Of a stretch of DNA of 64,000 nucleotides, positions 41,298 through 49,683 are shown one piece after another; within the stretch, counting starts at the first letter, position 1, and every line of letters starts with the position of its first letter. The notes beneath the pieces are model-generated. The model worked only from the letters and a program-made list of their open reading frames with translations. It did not search any database and was not told the DNA's origin. Source of the DNA: Pseudomonadales bacterium (GTDB taxonomy: Bacteria; Pseudomonadota; Gammaproteobacteria; Pseudomonadales; Halieaceae). Location: positions 1 to 64,000 of the forward strand of contig JACKNN010000002.1 in assembly GCA_024234855.1 (NCBI GenBank), written 5' to 3'. Made by a program: the position numbers and the translations under genes.

Positions 41298-43180
41298 CGC
41301 GGCACCTCCGGACTGCCCTGATCATACAAACGCGCCACCGCCAGCCGGGACTGGCCGATGCTGGACACCAGTTGCTGTGCCTGCGCCTCCAGTTCCGCCA
41401 CCGCCAGCTGGCGAATGCGCGACTCTGCACGGCTGGTGGCGTCGCGAACCCGTATCGAGGCTGCCGCGACGCGCTGCCCCAGCGCCTCGATACGCGGCGC
41501 GAAACCGTCCCGGCGCCGGGCCACACTGGCCTGCAGCACGGCCTGGATGCCGCGGCCGCTGGCGGCGGTGAGTAATTCCAGTTCCTCGAGTTCGCCCTTG
41601 GCCCGCCAGGACTGCGCGGGAAAATCCTCATTGTCCTGCCACAGCAACAGGCCGCGGTAGAGGCGCAGTAATTCGCGCTGCTCAGGCTGTGCATCGATGG
41701 TGTCAGCCAGGCGTTCGGCGTGTTCGAGTCGGGCCCAGCGGGCCGCCTGCTCCGGGGCGGCCAGGGCGCGGGTATCGGCACCGATCGCGGCGGCGTTGAA
41801 CTGCTCGCGCAACTGCTCCACTCGCTGTTGCAGCGCTGCCCGCCGCTGCTGCAGCCGCACCTGTCGATCGCTGTTTGCCAGCCCGGACCAGGTCTGCAAC
41901 TGGTCGGCGTCCACCTGTGCCAGCACCGCCAGTCGCCGCTGCGCCTCAGCCAGGTGCCATGCCATGCTGTACAGGTCGCGCAACTCACGCATCGCCAGCT
42001 GGAAGCGGTGGCGGGTGAGGAGGTGCCTGAGATAGGGCGCAAAGTCGCCCAGTGGCAGGATGTCACCGTCGAACAGCCATTGCTGGCGCTCCGCCTCGGC
42101 TTCGAGTCCCAGCAGTGGCGCCAGGGGCCCTGTCCGGAACTGGTCGGCGGCCGCCCGCACCTTTGACAGCTCTGCCGCGTAGCGATCCGCGGCCCCCTGA
42201 TAGCGGGCCAGCGCTGTGCCCGGCTTGCCCAGCTTTTCGTAGGCGTAGGGAATGGCGAGCAGGCTCTCGCGCACGCTTTCGTTCAGCAGTGAACGCTCGC
42301 CGAGCGCCTGCCAGGGGCTGAGCGCGGCCAGGTATTCACCTTCCTCCAATGACGCCCAGCCGTAGCCCAGCAGGGCCCGCTCCGCCATAGGGCCTTCGAG
42401 CCGCACCCGGGTAAATTCACCGCCCGCCTGGCGATACTCCCCGGCCGCCAGCAGTGCGTAACCGGAAGCCGTCAGCGCCCGGTCCCGCAGCGCCTTGCTT
42501 TCCGCCGTGCCGCCGCGCAACACGTCCAGCGGGCGGAAGTACGCCACTGCCCCGGCCCAGTTATGGCTCGCCGTCTCGGCGGCACCGAGGTTGTAACCAA
42601 GGTAGTAGCGCCAGGGGGAGTCAGGCGGTAGTGATTCCATCAGCGTTGCCGCGTGTAGTGCGTCGCCCTGTTGCAGGCTGATCGCGGCGCGCAGGTAATC
42701 GGCTTCATCTTTCAGTGACCCCTGGTAAGTCGTCGACATCTGTGCCAGTGCCGCCTTTGCGCGCTCCGGCTGGCCTCGCTGCCAGGTTATTTTGGCGAGA
42801 TAGAACCAGGCCTGATCCCGATCGGGCGCATCGGCAGTGCCGCTCAACAATTGCTGGAAGATCTCCTGGGCTACCCGGTCCATGCCATAGGACAGGCTGA
42901 TGCCACCGCGCAGCAGCTCGGCATTGTCCGCGTGCGGCGCGAGCTGGTGTAATTGTTGCGCCGCCATCAGTTCCGTGAGGGCGGCAAAGTAATCCTGCTG
43001 GTAGTAGTGGAACAGGGTGACGCCATAACGCAGTGCCTGAACGGTCTCGGTGCTGCGGGCGCCGGTTGACCCCGCCAGCAGGTAAAGGCCGAGCAGAACC
43101 GGCAGCGCGCGGCGTAGCCGGTGGCGCCGGGTGCTTCCGGCCAGCCCGGTGAGCCTGGGAGAAGACACGGCTCCTACCAC
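41294..43180 (-). CDS. TPR-like periplasmic protein
   Basis: A 628-residue protein with a cleavable-looking signal (RALPVLLGLYLLAGSTGARS) after an Arg-rich head. The first half is TPR-like (FHYYQQDYFAALTELMAAQQ, AWFYLAKITWQRGQPERAKAAL). The second half is a long charged, Gln/Arg/Leu-rich helix that looks like coiled coil (about 400-610). GTG at 43180 is assumed; GTG at 43168 is better spaced from the AAGGAG at 43181-43187 region. It overlaps the coiled-coil gene upstream by 7 nt. It has no lipobox. Confidence 0.75.
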   Translation of the reverse strand: MVGAVSSPRLTGLAGSTRRHRLRRALPVLLGLYLLAGSTGARSTETVQALRYGVTLFHYYQQDYFAALTELMAAQQLHQLAPHADNAELLRGGISLSYGMDRVAQEIFQQLLSGTADAPDRDQAWFYLAKITWQRGQPERAKAALAQMSTTYQGSLKDEADYLRAAISLQQGDALHAATLMESLPPDSPWRYYLGYNLGAAETASHNWAGAVAYFRPLDVLRGGTAESKALRDRALTASGYALLAAGEYRQAGGEFTRVRLEGPMAERALLGYGWASLEEGEYLAALSPWQALGERSLLNESVRESLLAIPYAYEKLGKPGTALARYQGAADRYAAELSKVRAAADQFRTGPLAPLLGLEAEAERQQWLFDGDILPLGDFAPYLRHLLTRHRFQLAMRELRDLYSMAWHLAEAQRRLAVLAQVDADQLQTWSGLANSDRQVRLQQRRAALQQRVEQLREQFNAAAIGADTRALAAPEQAARWARLEHAERLADTIDAQPEQRELLRLYRGLLLWQDNEDFPAQSWRAKGELEELELLTAASGRGIQAVLQASVARRRDGFAPRIEALGQRVAAASIRVRDATSRAESRIRQLAVAELEAQAQQLVSSIGQSRLAVARLYDQGSPEVPR

Positions 43181-43728
43181 TCCTTCACCGCGAAGTCCGG
43201 TTGCTGCATGTCCCGCTCACCGGAAATCTTCAGCTCGATATTCCTGGCGCCACTGGCTTTTACCAGGCGCAATTGCGTTGCCCGGCGGTAATCTCGCCCC
43301 TGGGGCCCCCGGCCGGTGAATACCGCGACAATTTCGTGCTCGCCAGTTTTGAGGTTGCCCATGTACAGGCGCTGCACGCCGCCGCGTTGCAGGGCATCCA
43401 GCTGGCGCTCGGTGTACAGGTAGTTGGTGACCACCTCGCCGTCGATGGACAGCTTCACCGCGTCCAGTGCAAACAGTTCGTCCACGTCCAGCGACAGGTA
43501 AACCGCCAGCTGGGTATTACTGGGGAAGAGCAGTTCCTCCTCAAGGATGAACAGATCGCGATTAAGTTCCAGGGTCTGCTGCTTGATGTCCTGGATCTGC
43601 TGCTGCAGGCTCTGCTGTTGCAATTCGTCCGCTTGCGACTCGGACGCATTTTCGGCCGCCAGCCCGCCGCTGCACAGCAGTCCCAGCAGCAGTGCCGAGG
43701 CAGGCCGGTATCTCCTTTCGTTATTCAT
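43174..43728 (-). CDS. secreted coiled-coil protein of unknown function
   Basis: A 184-residue protein with signal peptide (RPASALLLGLLCSGGLAAE), then a Gln/Leu-rich coiled coil (about 30-60, DELQQQSLQQQIQDIKQQ) and a beta-sandwich-like region with VYLSLDVDELFALDAVKLSI and GEHEIVAVFTGRGPQGRDY. That region resembles an Ig/PEGA-like fold and may bind peptidoglycan or a partner. ATG at 43728 lies just past the stop of the DUF1501-like gene, so the frame upstream of it is not used. It is part of the leftward block. Confidence 0.7.
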   Translation of the reverse strand: MNNERRYRPASALLLGLLCSGGLAAENASESQADELQQQSLQQQIQDIKQQTLELNRDLFILEEELLFPSNTQLAVYLSLDVDELFALDAVKLSIDGEVVTNYLYTERQLDALQRGGVQRLYMGNLKTGEHEIVAVFTGRGPQGRDYRRATQLRLVKASGARNIELKISGERDMQQPDFAVKEW

Positions 43729-43729
43729 G

Positions 43730-45352
43730 TCAGCCAAGTACTCCGCCGTTGATACTCTGCAAGGGTTCAAACGCCACGAGGCGGTCCCGGTTGGCGCCGC
43801 CGCCGAGGCCGTGACGGGGAAAAAACCGGGGGTCGGCGAACAGGTTCTGTTCGCCGTGCAGGGCCATGTAGTTAAGGATCACCGTTTCAACCATCAGGTT
43901 GACGTTGTTGGCGGCGGGTGTGGCCGCGGTCTCCACCGAGGCGTCCGGCCGCATCCAGCCCAGTTGCTGGCGCTGCAGTGGGTCGCTGCCCCCGGCATCT
44001 ATCAGTGTGGGTGCGCCCGCCGGGTCGTAGACCAGGAAAAACGAGGCGGCGGTGGATGAGTTGTCACCGCTCCAGACGCCTTTTTCCACGCCGTTGACCA
44101 TCTCGATGCCGCCGTCGCTGGACACCGATCCGTCGCTGAAAACATAGATCATCAGTGGCGTCGCGGTGCGACGGGCATAGTCCAGGCAGGCGCCGATACA
44201 CTGGCCTGCGCGAAAATCCCGCGCCTCGCCGGTGCGCCTGTCGCCGGTGTGGTAGTCGAAGCCTCCCATCTCGATGGTGCCGGCGCCGGCAATACCGTCC
44301 AGCACCAGTTTCATCACCGACGCGGCCTTGGAAAACTCGCGGTCGCCGTCAAATTCCACCTGGCTGAAGATGCCGCCGGCGCCGACGATGAGCGGGTCAC
44401 GGGAGGGGTCCAGCGCATCGGGGCTGGAGAATTTCTCCAGGGTGTCGGCACTGCGCAGGTATTCACAGCTCAGTCGCTCCTTCAGGCGCTGGTCCTCACC
44501 GGTCGGGTTGCCGATGCGGGTGTTGACCAGGTCCAGTTTGAAATCGGTAATGCGCTTCATCGATTCCAGCACCGAGACGATATCCTCGGAATCATCCAGC
44601 AGCAGCTTGAGGTCGCCGACGTCCACCAGGCCGCTGGCATCCGTGGGCCGGTCGATCTTGGTGGGCCGAATCTCCGGGTCTATCAGCATGGCCGGGGCGA
44701 TGGAGTTGCCGCCGGATTCGCTGTTTTCCGAGCCTATCAACTGCAGGATCTGGCCGCGCAGGCCGGCCCGGTAAATGCCGTACATCGGGTTGTGGGGATT
44801 GTTGCCGGTGTCGTTTTCGGAGCGACCGGGAATCACCGCGCCGTTGACGAATCCCCGCAGGCCGGAGGACTTGTCGAGAATGCCGCGCAGTATGGCGCTG
44901 TCCGCATGAAACAGCAGGCCCAGGGTGTCGTCGGTAAAATCCCCCGACAGGGTCATCGCATTATTGGCAAAGGGCTGGATCGCCGGGGGCAGCCCGAGGC
45001 GGCCGTAGCCGGCGGCGCTCAGCGCATCGCGCTGGCCGCCGGGACCGCCGACGATGACGTTGGAGCCGGCGATGTTGGCGCCGCCGGCCAGGTCGAAACA
45101 GATGAAGGGCAATTTGCGCCCCGCCACGGCGCCCAGGTCGCAACTGCTGTAGCGGGTATGGGCCGGGTCCAGCAGGTCCGGCGAGATCGCCTGTGCCCGC
45201 TGGCCGAAGAGACTGAACAGGGAGGTGCCCAGCAGGGTGGCACCGCCAGCGCGGAATCCCTGGGCGATCAGCTCCCGACGGGTCAGGGGGCGCCGGTGAC
45301 CCGGGTGGCGCAGGGCCTCGTCCGGGTGGGTATATCTGTTGCGCCTCGCCAT
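43730..45352 (-). CDS. DUF1501-like / alkaline-phosphatase-superfamily protein, Tat-exported
   Basis: A 540-residue protein with a twin-arginine signal (TRRELIAQGFRAGGATLLG) and a long body like the DUF1501 proteins of marine bacteria, which belong to the sulfatase/alkaline phosphatase superfamily. FICFDLAGGANIAGSN, GGFDYHTGDRRTG and LMIYVFSDGSVSSDGG correspond to the usual metal-site regions, with D and H ligands visible. Such genes have been annotated as GspF-like, which is not supported by the sequence. Function is unknown; a role with the neighbouring secreted haem proteins is inference. A ribosome-binding site AGGAGAAACAGGACC precedes the ATG. Confidence 0.75.
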   Translation of the reverse strand: MARRNRYTHPDEALRHPGHRRPLTRRELIAQGFRAGGATLLGTSLFSLFGQRAQAISPDLLDPAHTRYSSCDLGAVAGRKLPFICFDLAGGANIAGSNVIVGGPGGQRDALSAAGYGRLGLPPAIQPFANNAMTLSGDFTDDTLGLLFHADSAILRGILDKSSGLRGFVNGAVIPGRSENDTGNNPHNPMYGIYRAGLRGQILQLIGSENSESGGNSIAPAMLIDPEIRPTKIDRPTDASGLVDVGDLKLLLDDSEDIVSVLESMKRITDFKLDLVNTRIGNPTGEDQRLKERLSCEYLRSADTLEKFSSPDALDPSRDPLIVGAGGIFSQVEFDGDREFSKAASVMKLVLDGIAGAGTIEMGGFDYHTGDRRTGEARDFRAGQCIGACLDYARRTATPLMIYVFSDGSVSSDGGIEMVNGVEKGVWSGDNSSTAASFFLVYDPAGAPTLIDAGGSDPLQRQQLGWMRPDASVETAATPAANNVNLMVETVILNYMALHGEQNLFADPRFFPRHGLGGGANRDRLVAFEPLQSINGGVLG

Positions 45353-45381
45353 GGTCCTGTTTCTCCTGTCTGCCGTACGAA

Positions 45382-48054
45382 TTACTGGACAAGCACCAGG
45401 GCGCTGCCCAGTACCGCGGTGCAGGCCGCCTTGACGACGTCTGCAGTGCGCGAGGCCGGGCAGGTCGCGCCGCCCTCGCAGTAAATCAGGCCGTCGCGCT
45501 TGGTGTGCGCCGCCGGGTTGGGATCGCTCACCCGTCTGCCGTTGACGAGAATATAGGGCTTGAGGTCGCGCTCATCGGTGATTAACAGCTCCACCTCATC
45601 GATAATCAGCTCGCGCTCGGCGGCGCTGAGCAGGCCGCTGTTGATCGCCCGGTCGACCAGTGGCGCGACCACGTGGCCGCGCCAGTTGATGCCCGGGTCT
45701 GCCACCGGCGTGTTGAAATTGAACGTGGGTGGCGCAGGGAAAACCCGCTGGCGCAGGGTGCTGTCCTGCACCAGCGCATCGCAATAGGCCGCCGCCAGCT
45801 GGGTTGCCGCCATCTGATGGGAGGACATAAAAGCCTGGAAATCAGCCACCCCCGGCAGCGCCCGCCGCACCACCTCGAAGGTTTGCGCCACGGTCTTGCC
45901 GGTGACCGGGCTGACGCTGGGGCTGGAGCTGGGCACGCCGGTCAGGTGCGACAGGGTGGCATTGATCTCATCAAAAGTACGCATCGCGATATCGGCTGAG
46001 ACCTCACCGCTCAGCGCCTGCTGGAAACGCAGCTGCAGGCCATCATCGCGGGCGCCGCGGTGGCCCTCTACCGAGTCAAAGGCGAGGAAGAAAATATCCT
46101 GGTCGGCGCCGTTCTCCAGCGGGATGACGGTGCCGATCTTCGCCAGCGGCAGTGGCGTTTCACCGATGCCGCCGCCGCTGATCCGGGCACTTACGTTGAC
46201 GAAGGCCTGGCCGACCCGGGCCAGCTTGCCGTTGATACCCAGGCGAATCCCGCTCAGGTCGAAATCGACCTCGCCCCCCGCGGGGTTGAGGTTGACGAAG
46301 AAGGGCTTGTTGAAGAGGTAGCTGGCGTCGTCAAACTGGCTGACTTCAAATACCACGTAGCAGTAATTGACGCGCCCGCCCGCATCGCCCTCGTGGCAGA
46401 TACCGGCCAGGTCGAGTATCTCGGCGACACTGAACAGCAGGTAGTATTTCTGGCCTACGCCCACCTCGAAGTTCTGCGCTACCTGGGCCGGTGTCAGAGC
46501 GCTGTTGTGGATGGCCGCCATGCGCAGGGTGCCCGCCCAGGGATTGGTGCCGGCGGTGCTGTTGCCCAGCACCACGGCGAAGGCCTCGCTCCAGTTATTC
46601 AGCAGGCCGCCACCGGCGGGATCGACATCGCCGCTGAATGTGCCGTTGACGTAAATCCTGCGGCCGACTATCGGGTCGAAGGTGACCACCACGTGTTGCA
46701 GGCTCGCCTGCGCCAGCTCGGCGTCATCATCGGTGGCCAGTGCCGGCTCGCCGCCGTTGTTGTCCTCGGTGACCGTGCTGCGATTGAACGCCTGGTAGTT
46801 GTACAGGTTCTGGCTCAACAGCATGTTGCGGCTGGCGGGGCCGCCGGCATAGGCAACAATCCACGCCTCCTCCTGGGATACGTTGCCGGGCGCCACCCAG
46901 GCCTCGATGCTGTACTCGCCGATACCCGAAATCATGTTGAACAGCTTGCTGCTGCCGCTGACACCACCCTGGGCCTTGCCGCCGGCGAAGCGTACCCCCC
47001 AGCCCGCCTGCCAACTGTACTCGCCGGACAGGGTCAGGGGCACCTCCGGCGGCACGCCGCTGGTGTCGGCGGTGGTGTTGCCGCTGCCCTCGCGAAATTC
47101 CCACTTGGCCACCAGCGAGGATTCGAAGCGGCCGCCGCTGGTGGCGATGATACCGTCGGTCTCCAGCACCTGTGCCATGCTGATGAGCAGTTCCGGGTCC
47201 ACGTCGGTCAGCGGTACCACCGCCGCCAGCCGCGCCACCGCCGCCGCCACGGTGTTTGCGTCCTGGTCGCAATCACTCCAGCAATTGTGGGATTCCGGCG
47301 CCAGGCGCAACACCAGGCGCGACTGCCCCGGCTCGACCAGGTCGATCTTGCCGCGCAGGGCCGCGTAGGCCAGTTCGGCACTGTCGCCGGCAAAATACGG
47401 CACTTGCGGTATAACGGCGGTATCGGAGTGGCACTGCGCGCAATATTCACGGGTCAGGTCCAGCAGTTCCCCCGGCGCGGTGAGATCCAGGCCCAGTGCG
47501 CTGGCATCCGCCAGTTCCGGCGGCATCACCCGGGTGCCGGCGGCTGCTACCGCGCGGCGCGGCGCGAGCTGGATGGCGGTGGCCGCGCCCTCGCTGGCGG
47601 CCGCCCAGCGCTCGATGTAGGCAGTCAGGGTGGTTGCGCAGGTGGCGGCCTGGTCCGGCCCGAGCCAGCAGTTGTGGCCGTTAGCGACGCGCTGCACCAC
47701 CGCCGATGCGGCGGGGTCTTCGAGGTTCGCCACCGTACGCGCCTGCTGCCAGGCCGTGTTGACATCGCCCTGGTCGACGAAGTGGGTGGCACCGGATTTG
47801 CCCGGCGTGTGGCATTCGCCGCAGCGGTCATCCCCCGCCAGCGGGTCGTAAAACGCGACCTTGAAATTCTGGATGGCGTCGCTGGCCGGCGTCGGCCCGT
47901 CGTAGACGAAGCCGCTGCTGCCTACCGGGGAACCCAGGTCCACCTCGCGCTCACTGCCGCCTCCGCCGCTGCCGGCGCTGCAGCCGTGCAATAACAGGAG
48001 CAGCAGCGGCAGCGCAACGGCGTGGCGGGACTTGACGGACATTGCTGGACTCAC
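45382..48054 (-). CDS. LamG-domain lipoprotein with two CxxCH haem motifs
   Basis: An 890-residue lipoprotein: signal peptide ending LLLLLLHGCSAGSGGGGS. It has two haem c motifs, DRCGECHTPG (about 78) and EYCAQCHSDTA (about 205), each followed by a NCW-type Cys/Trp region, so it looks like a duplicated cytochrome c-like module. A LamG/concanavalin-like domain follows (about 310-520; EYSIEAWVAPGNVSQEEAWI and FDPIVGRRIYVNGTFSG). The rest is beta-rich. It starts with GTG at 48054, preceded by AGGGAG. Location is the periplasm or outer membrane; it may bind a glycan and pass electrons, by inference. Confidence 0.75.
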   Translation of the reverse strand: MSPAMSVKSRHAVALPLLLLLLHGCSAGSGGGGSEREVDLGSPVGSSGFVYDGPTPASDAIQNFKVAFYDPLAGDDRCGECHTPGKSGATHFVDQGDVNTAWQQARTVANLEDPAASAVVQRVANGHNCWLGPDQAATCATTLTAYIERWAAASEGAATAIQLAPRRAVAAAGTRVMPPELADASALGLDLTAPGELLDLTREYCAQCHSDTAVIPQVPYFAGDSAELAYAALRGKIDLVEPGQSRLVLRLAPESHNCWSDCDQDANTVAAAVARLAAVVPLTDVDPELLISMAQVLETDGIIATSGGRFESSLVAKWEFREGSGNTTADTSGVPPEVPLTLSGEYSWQAGWGVRFAGGKAQGGVSGSSKLFNMISGIGEYSIEAWVAPGNVSQEEAWIVAYAGGPASRNMLLSQNLYNYQAFNRSTVTEDNNGGEPALATDDDAELAQASLQHVVVTFDPIVGRRIYVNGTFSGDVDPAGGGLLNNWSEAFAVVLGNSTAGTNPWAGTLRMAAIHNSALTPAQVAQNFEVGVGQKYYLLFSVAEILDLAGICHEGDAGGRVNYCYVVFEVSQFDDASYLFNKPFFVNLNPAGGEVDFDLSGIRLGINGKLARVGQAFVNVSARISGGGIGETPLPLAKIGTVIPLENGADQDIFFLAFDSVEGHRGARDDGLQLRFQQALSGEVSADIAMRTFDEINATLSHLTGVPSSSPSVSPVTGKTVAQTFEVVRRALPGVADFQAFMSSHQMAATQLAAAYCDALVQDSTLRQRVFPAPPTFNFNTPVADPGINWRGHVVAPLVDRAINSGLLSAAERELIIDEVELLITDERDLKPYILVNGRRVSDPNPAAHTKRDGLIYCEGGATCPASRTADVVKAACTAVLGSALVLVQ

Positions 48055-48066
48055 TGTCTCACTCCC

Positions 48067-49350
48067 TTACAGGTGGCTGGCACAGTAGCCCGCCACTTCG
48101 GCGAAGACCTGCTTGAGGTTGTAACCGGCATTGAAGGTGGTGACCAGGTCCTCCACTGCGGCCGAATCCGCCTGGCTGGGCACGGGCTCGCGCAGGCACA
48201 CCGCGCGAAATACCTTTTTGACCTGGCAGTAGGAAAACGCGTCGGAGTTGGCAAGTTCCCGTCCCAGCGAGGCGGCGCCATCGCCCTCGGCGTAGGCGGG
48301 GTTCAGTGCCATGTCTGTCGCGCCGCTGTTGCCGGCGGGGCTGCGCCAGCCGATGCGCGCGCTGTTGTCGCCCAGGCGCCAGTAATTGGTCCAGTGGTTG
48401 TTGACGGTGATGTAACCGGTGGGAAACGTCGCATCATTGATCAGGTACTTGGCGTCCACCACGCCCGCCGTATAGCTCAGCTGGCCCAGGTCCCGCCGCG
48501 CGTCCAGGTCCAGTCCTGGAAACAGCTCTTCTTCGGGGTACGGGAAATCGTAGTAGGCGAACGCCTGGGCCAGCGGGTCCATGCCGCTGTGGCAGGCCAC
48601 ACACTGGTTGAGGAATAACTGGCTGTCACCGCCGGGGCTGCGCGAGATGTCCTGGCGGATCCTGTCGGTGGGGCGGCTGCTGTCCTTGAGTTGCTCCAGG
48701 TCCAGGCACAGGTGGTTCAGCATCGTGAAGCGAAACATCGCCCGGTTGGTGCCGTCGACGAAAAAAGCCCGCGCCGCAGCGCGTGTGGTCATGACGCCAG
48801 CCACTGCCGGGTCCGGCAGGCCGGTCACCGCGCTCTGGCTGTCGCGCACAAGCACCGCGGGATCGCCCAGGTTGCGGCCCGATGCCTCCAGTGCCTCGTA
48901 GTGGCGATTGTCACTGGCCGAGTAGGGAGGAATGCCCGCGATCCCGCCGCGGTAGATGATGTTGCCCGAGAGAATCTCGCGGTAGTCCGTCTCGTCCCGC
49001 ACGATACCGATCACGGTGGCGCTGTAGTCGTTCAGCGGGGCGAACACGTCCTGGGCCACGTTGGTCCAGGGCGTGGCCCAGTTTTTCAGGGTCACCGTAT
49101 AGAAATCGCCGGTGGCGGCCACGGCAGGGGCGCCGTCAATCGCGTACAGCGCGGCCTGGGTTGCGCCACCGCCCGCTGTGATGGCGTTTTCCATCGCGTC
49201 CAGCATGGCGTTGGATGCGGGCACCCCGGTAAGGCGGTCGTGTATGCGCTTGGCCTGCTCCCGCGGCCCCGCCAGGGTATTCCCGGCCGTGGCGAGCGAC
49301 ACCAGTACGCACAGAGAGAAGATAACCGCATTATTACTGCCCACATCCAT
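48067..49350 (-). CDS. exported c-haem protein, DUF1588/DUF1592-like
   Basis: A 427-residue protein with a signal peptide after MDVGSNNAVIFSLCVLVSLA. One CxxCH motif lies in LNQCVACHSGMDPLAQAFAYYDF, a pattern known in DUF1588/DUF1585 planctomycete-type cytochromes where haem c sits beside a His/Asp-rich site. The rest carries repeated Trp/Tyr/Asn-rich segments. I chose ATG at 49350, with GAGG 8 nt upstream; an in-frame start at 49509 would run through the control region with its inverted repeat. It heads the leftward block, and its stop overlaps the ribosome-binding site of the LamG gene. Confidence 0.75.
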   Translation of the reverse strand: MDVGSNNAVIFSLCVLVSLATAGNTLAGPREQAKRIHDRLTGVPASNAMLDAMENAITAGGGATQAALYAIDGAPAVAATGDFYTVTLKNWATPWTNVAQDVFAPLNDYSATVIGIVRDETDYREILSGNIIYRGGIAGIPPYSASDNRHYEALEASGRNLGDPAVLVRDSQSAVTGLPDPAVAGVMTTRAAARAFFVDGTNRAMFRFTMLNHLCLDLEQLKDSSRPTDRIRQDISRSPGGDSQLFLNQCVACHSGMDPLAQAFAYYDFPYPEEELFPGLDLDARRDLGQLSYTAGVVDAKYLINDATFPTGYITVNNHWTNYWRLGDNSARIGWRSPAGNSGATDMALNPAYAEGDGAASLGRELANSDAFSYCQVKKVFRAVCLREPVPSQADSAAVEDLVTTFNAGYNLKQVFAEVAGYCASHL

Positions 49351-49498
49351 TAACCAGACCTCGCCTTTCGGTCGCCCGGGGGATTGATGAAGCGGGAGTT
49401 TCAGCGAAGGCGGGTGCGCGGGATCTTTTGCCCCTGTGCATCCCGCAACGCCCGGGGTCAGAAGCCCGGGCGGAGCGTGGTGTTCCTCAGCCGGCTGC

Positions 49499-49627
49499 CA
49501 GCTTTGCAAACCCGGTCACAACTTCACAACAAAAATCTGGAGAAAAGTGCTGATTTTTGCTGTGCCGGTAAATCTCGACTTTTCTCGTCTTTTTTATTGC
49601 CGTTTTGTGACGGGGTTTGCAAAGCTG
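49499..49627. repeat. 23-bp near-perfect inverted repeat in the divergent control region
   Basis: Arm 1 is 49499-49521 (CAGCTTTGCAAACCCGGTCA plus CAA), and arm 2 is 49605-49627, its reverse complement with one mismatch. The 83-bp spacer is AT-rich and holds two smaller pairs: CAAAAATC / GATTTTTG (about 49530 and 49552) and GAGAAAAG / CTTTTCTC (about 49541 and 49579). It fills the 333-bp divergent region (49351-49683) between the two blocks. It could be a regulator site, a structured RNA or a small inverted-repeat element; nothing in the sequence settles this. Confidence 0.75.
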
Positions 49628-49683
49628 CTGGTGCATTAGAGACCCGAAAAGGGTACGCATGGGGGCACCTTATCAAACGGGGC

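Noticed and set aside
43730..45352. GspF-type secretion protein name for the DUF1501-like gene
   Set aside because: There are no GspF membrane helices, and a twin-arginine signal with sulfatase-superfamily regions is present, so the type II secretion label is not supported.
46060..47994. A long plus-strand frame opposite the LamG-CxxCH gene
   Set aside because: The minus-strand gene has a lipobox, CxxCH motifs and a good ribosome-binding site; the opposite frame shows only low-complexity His/Arg/Gly content.
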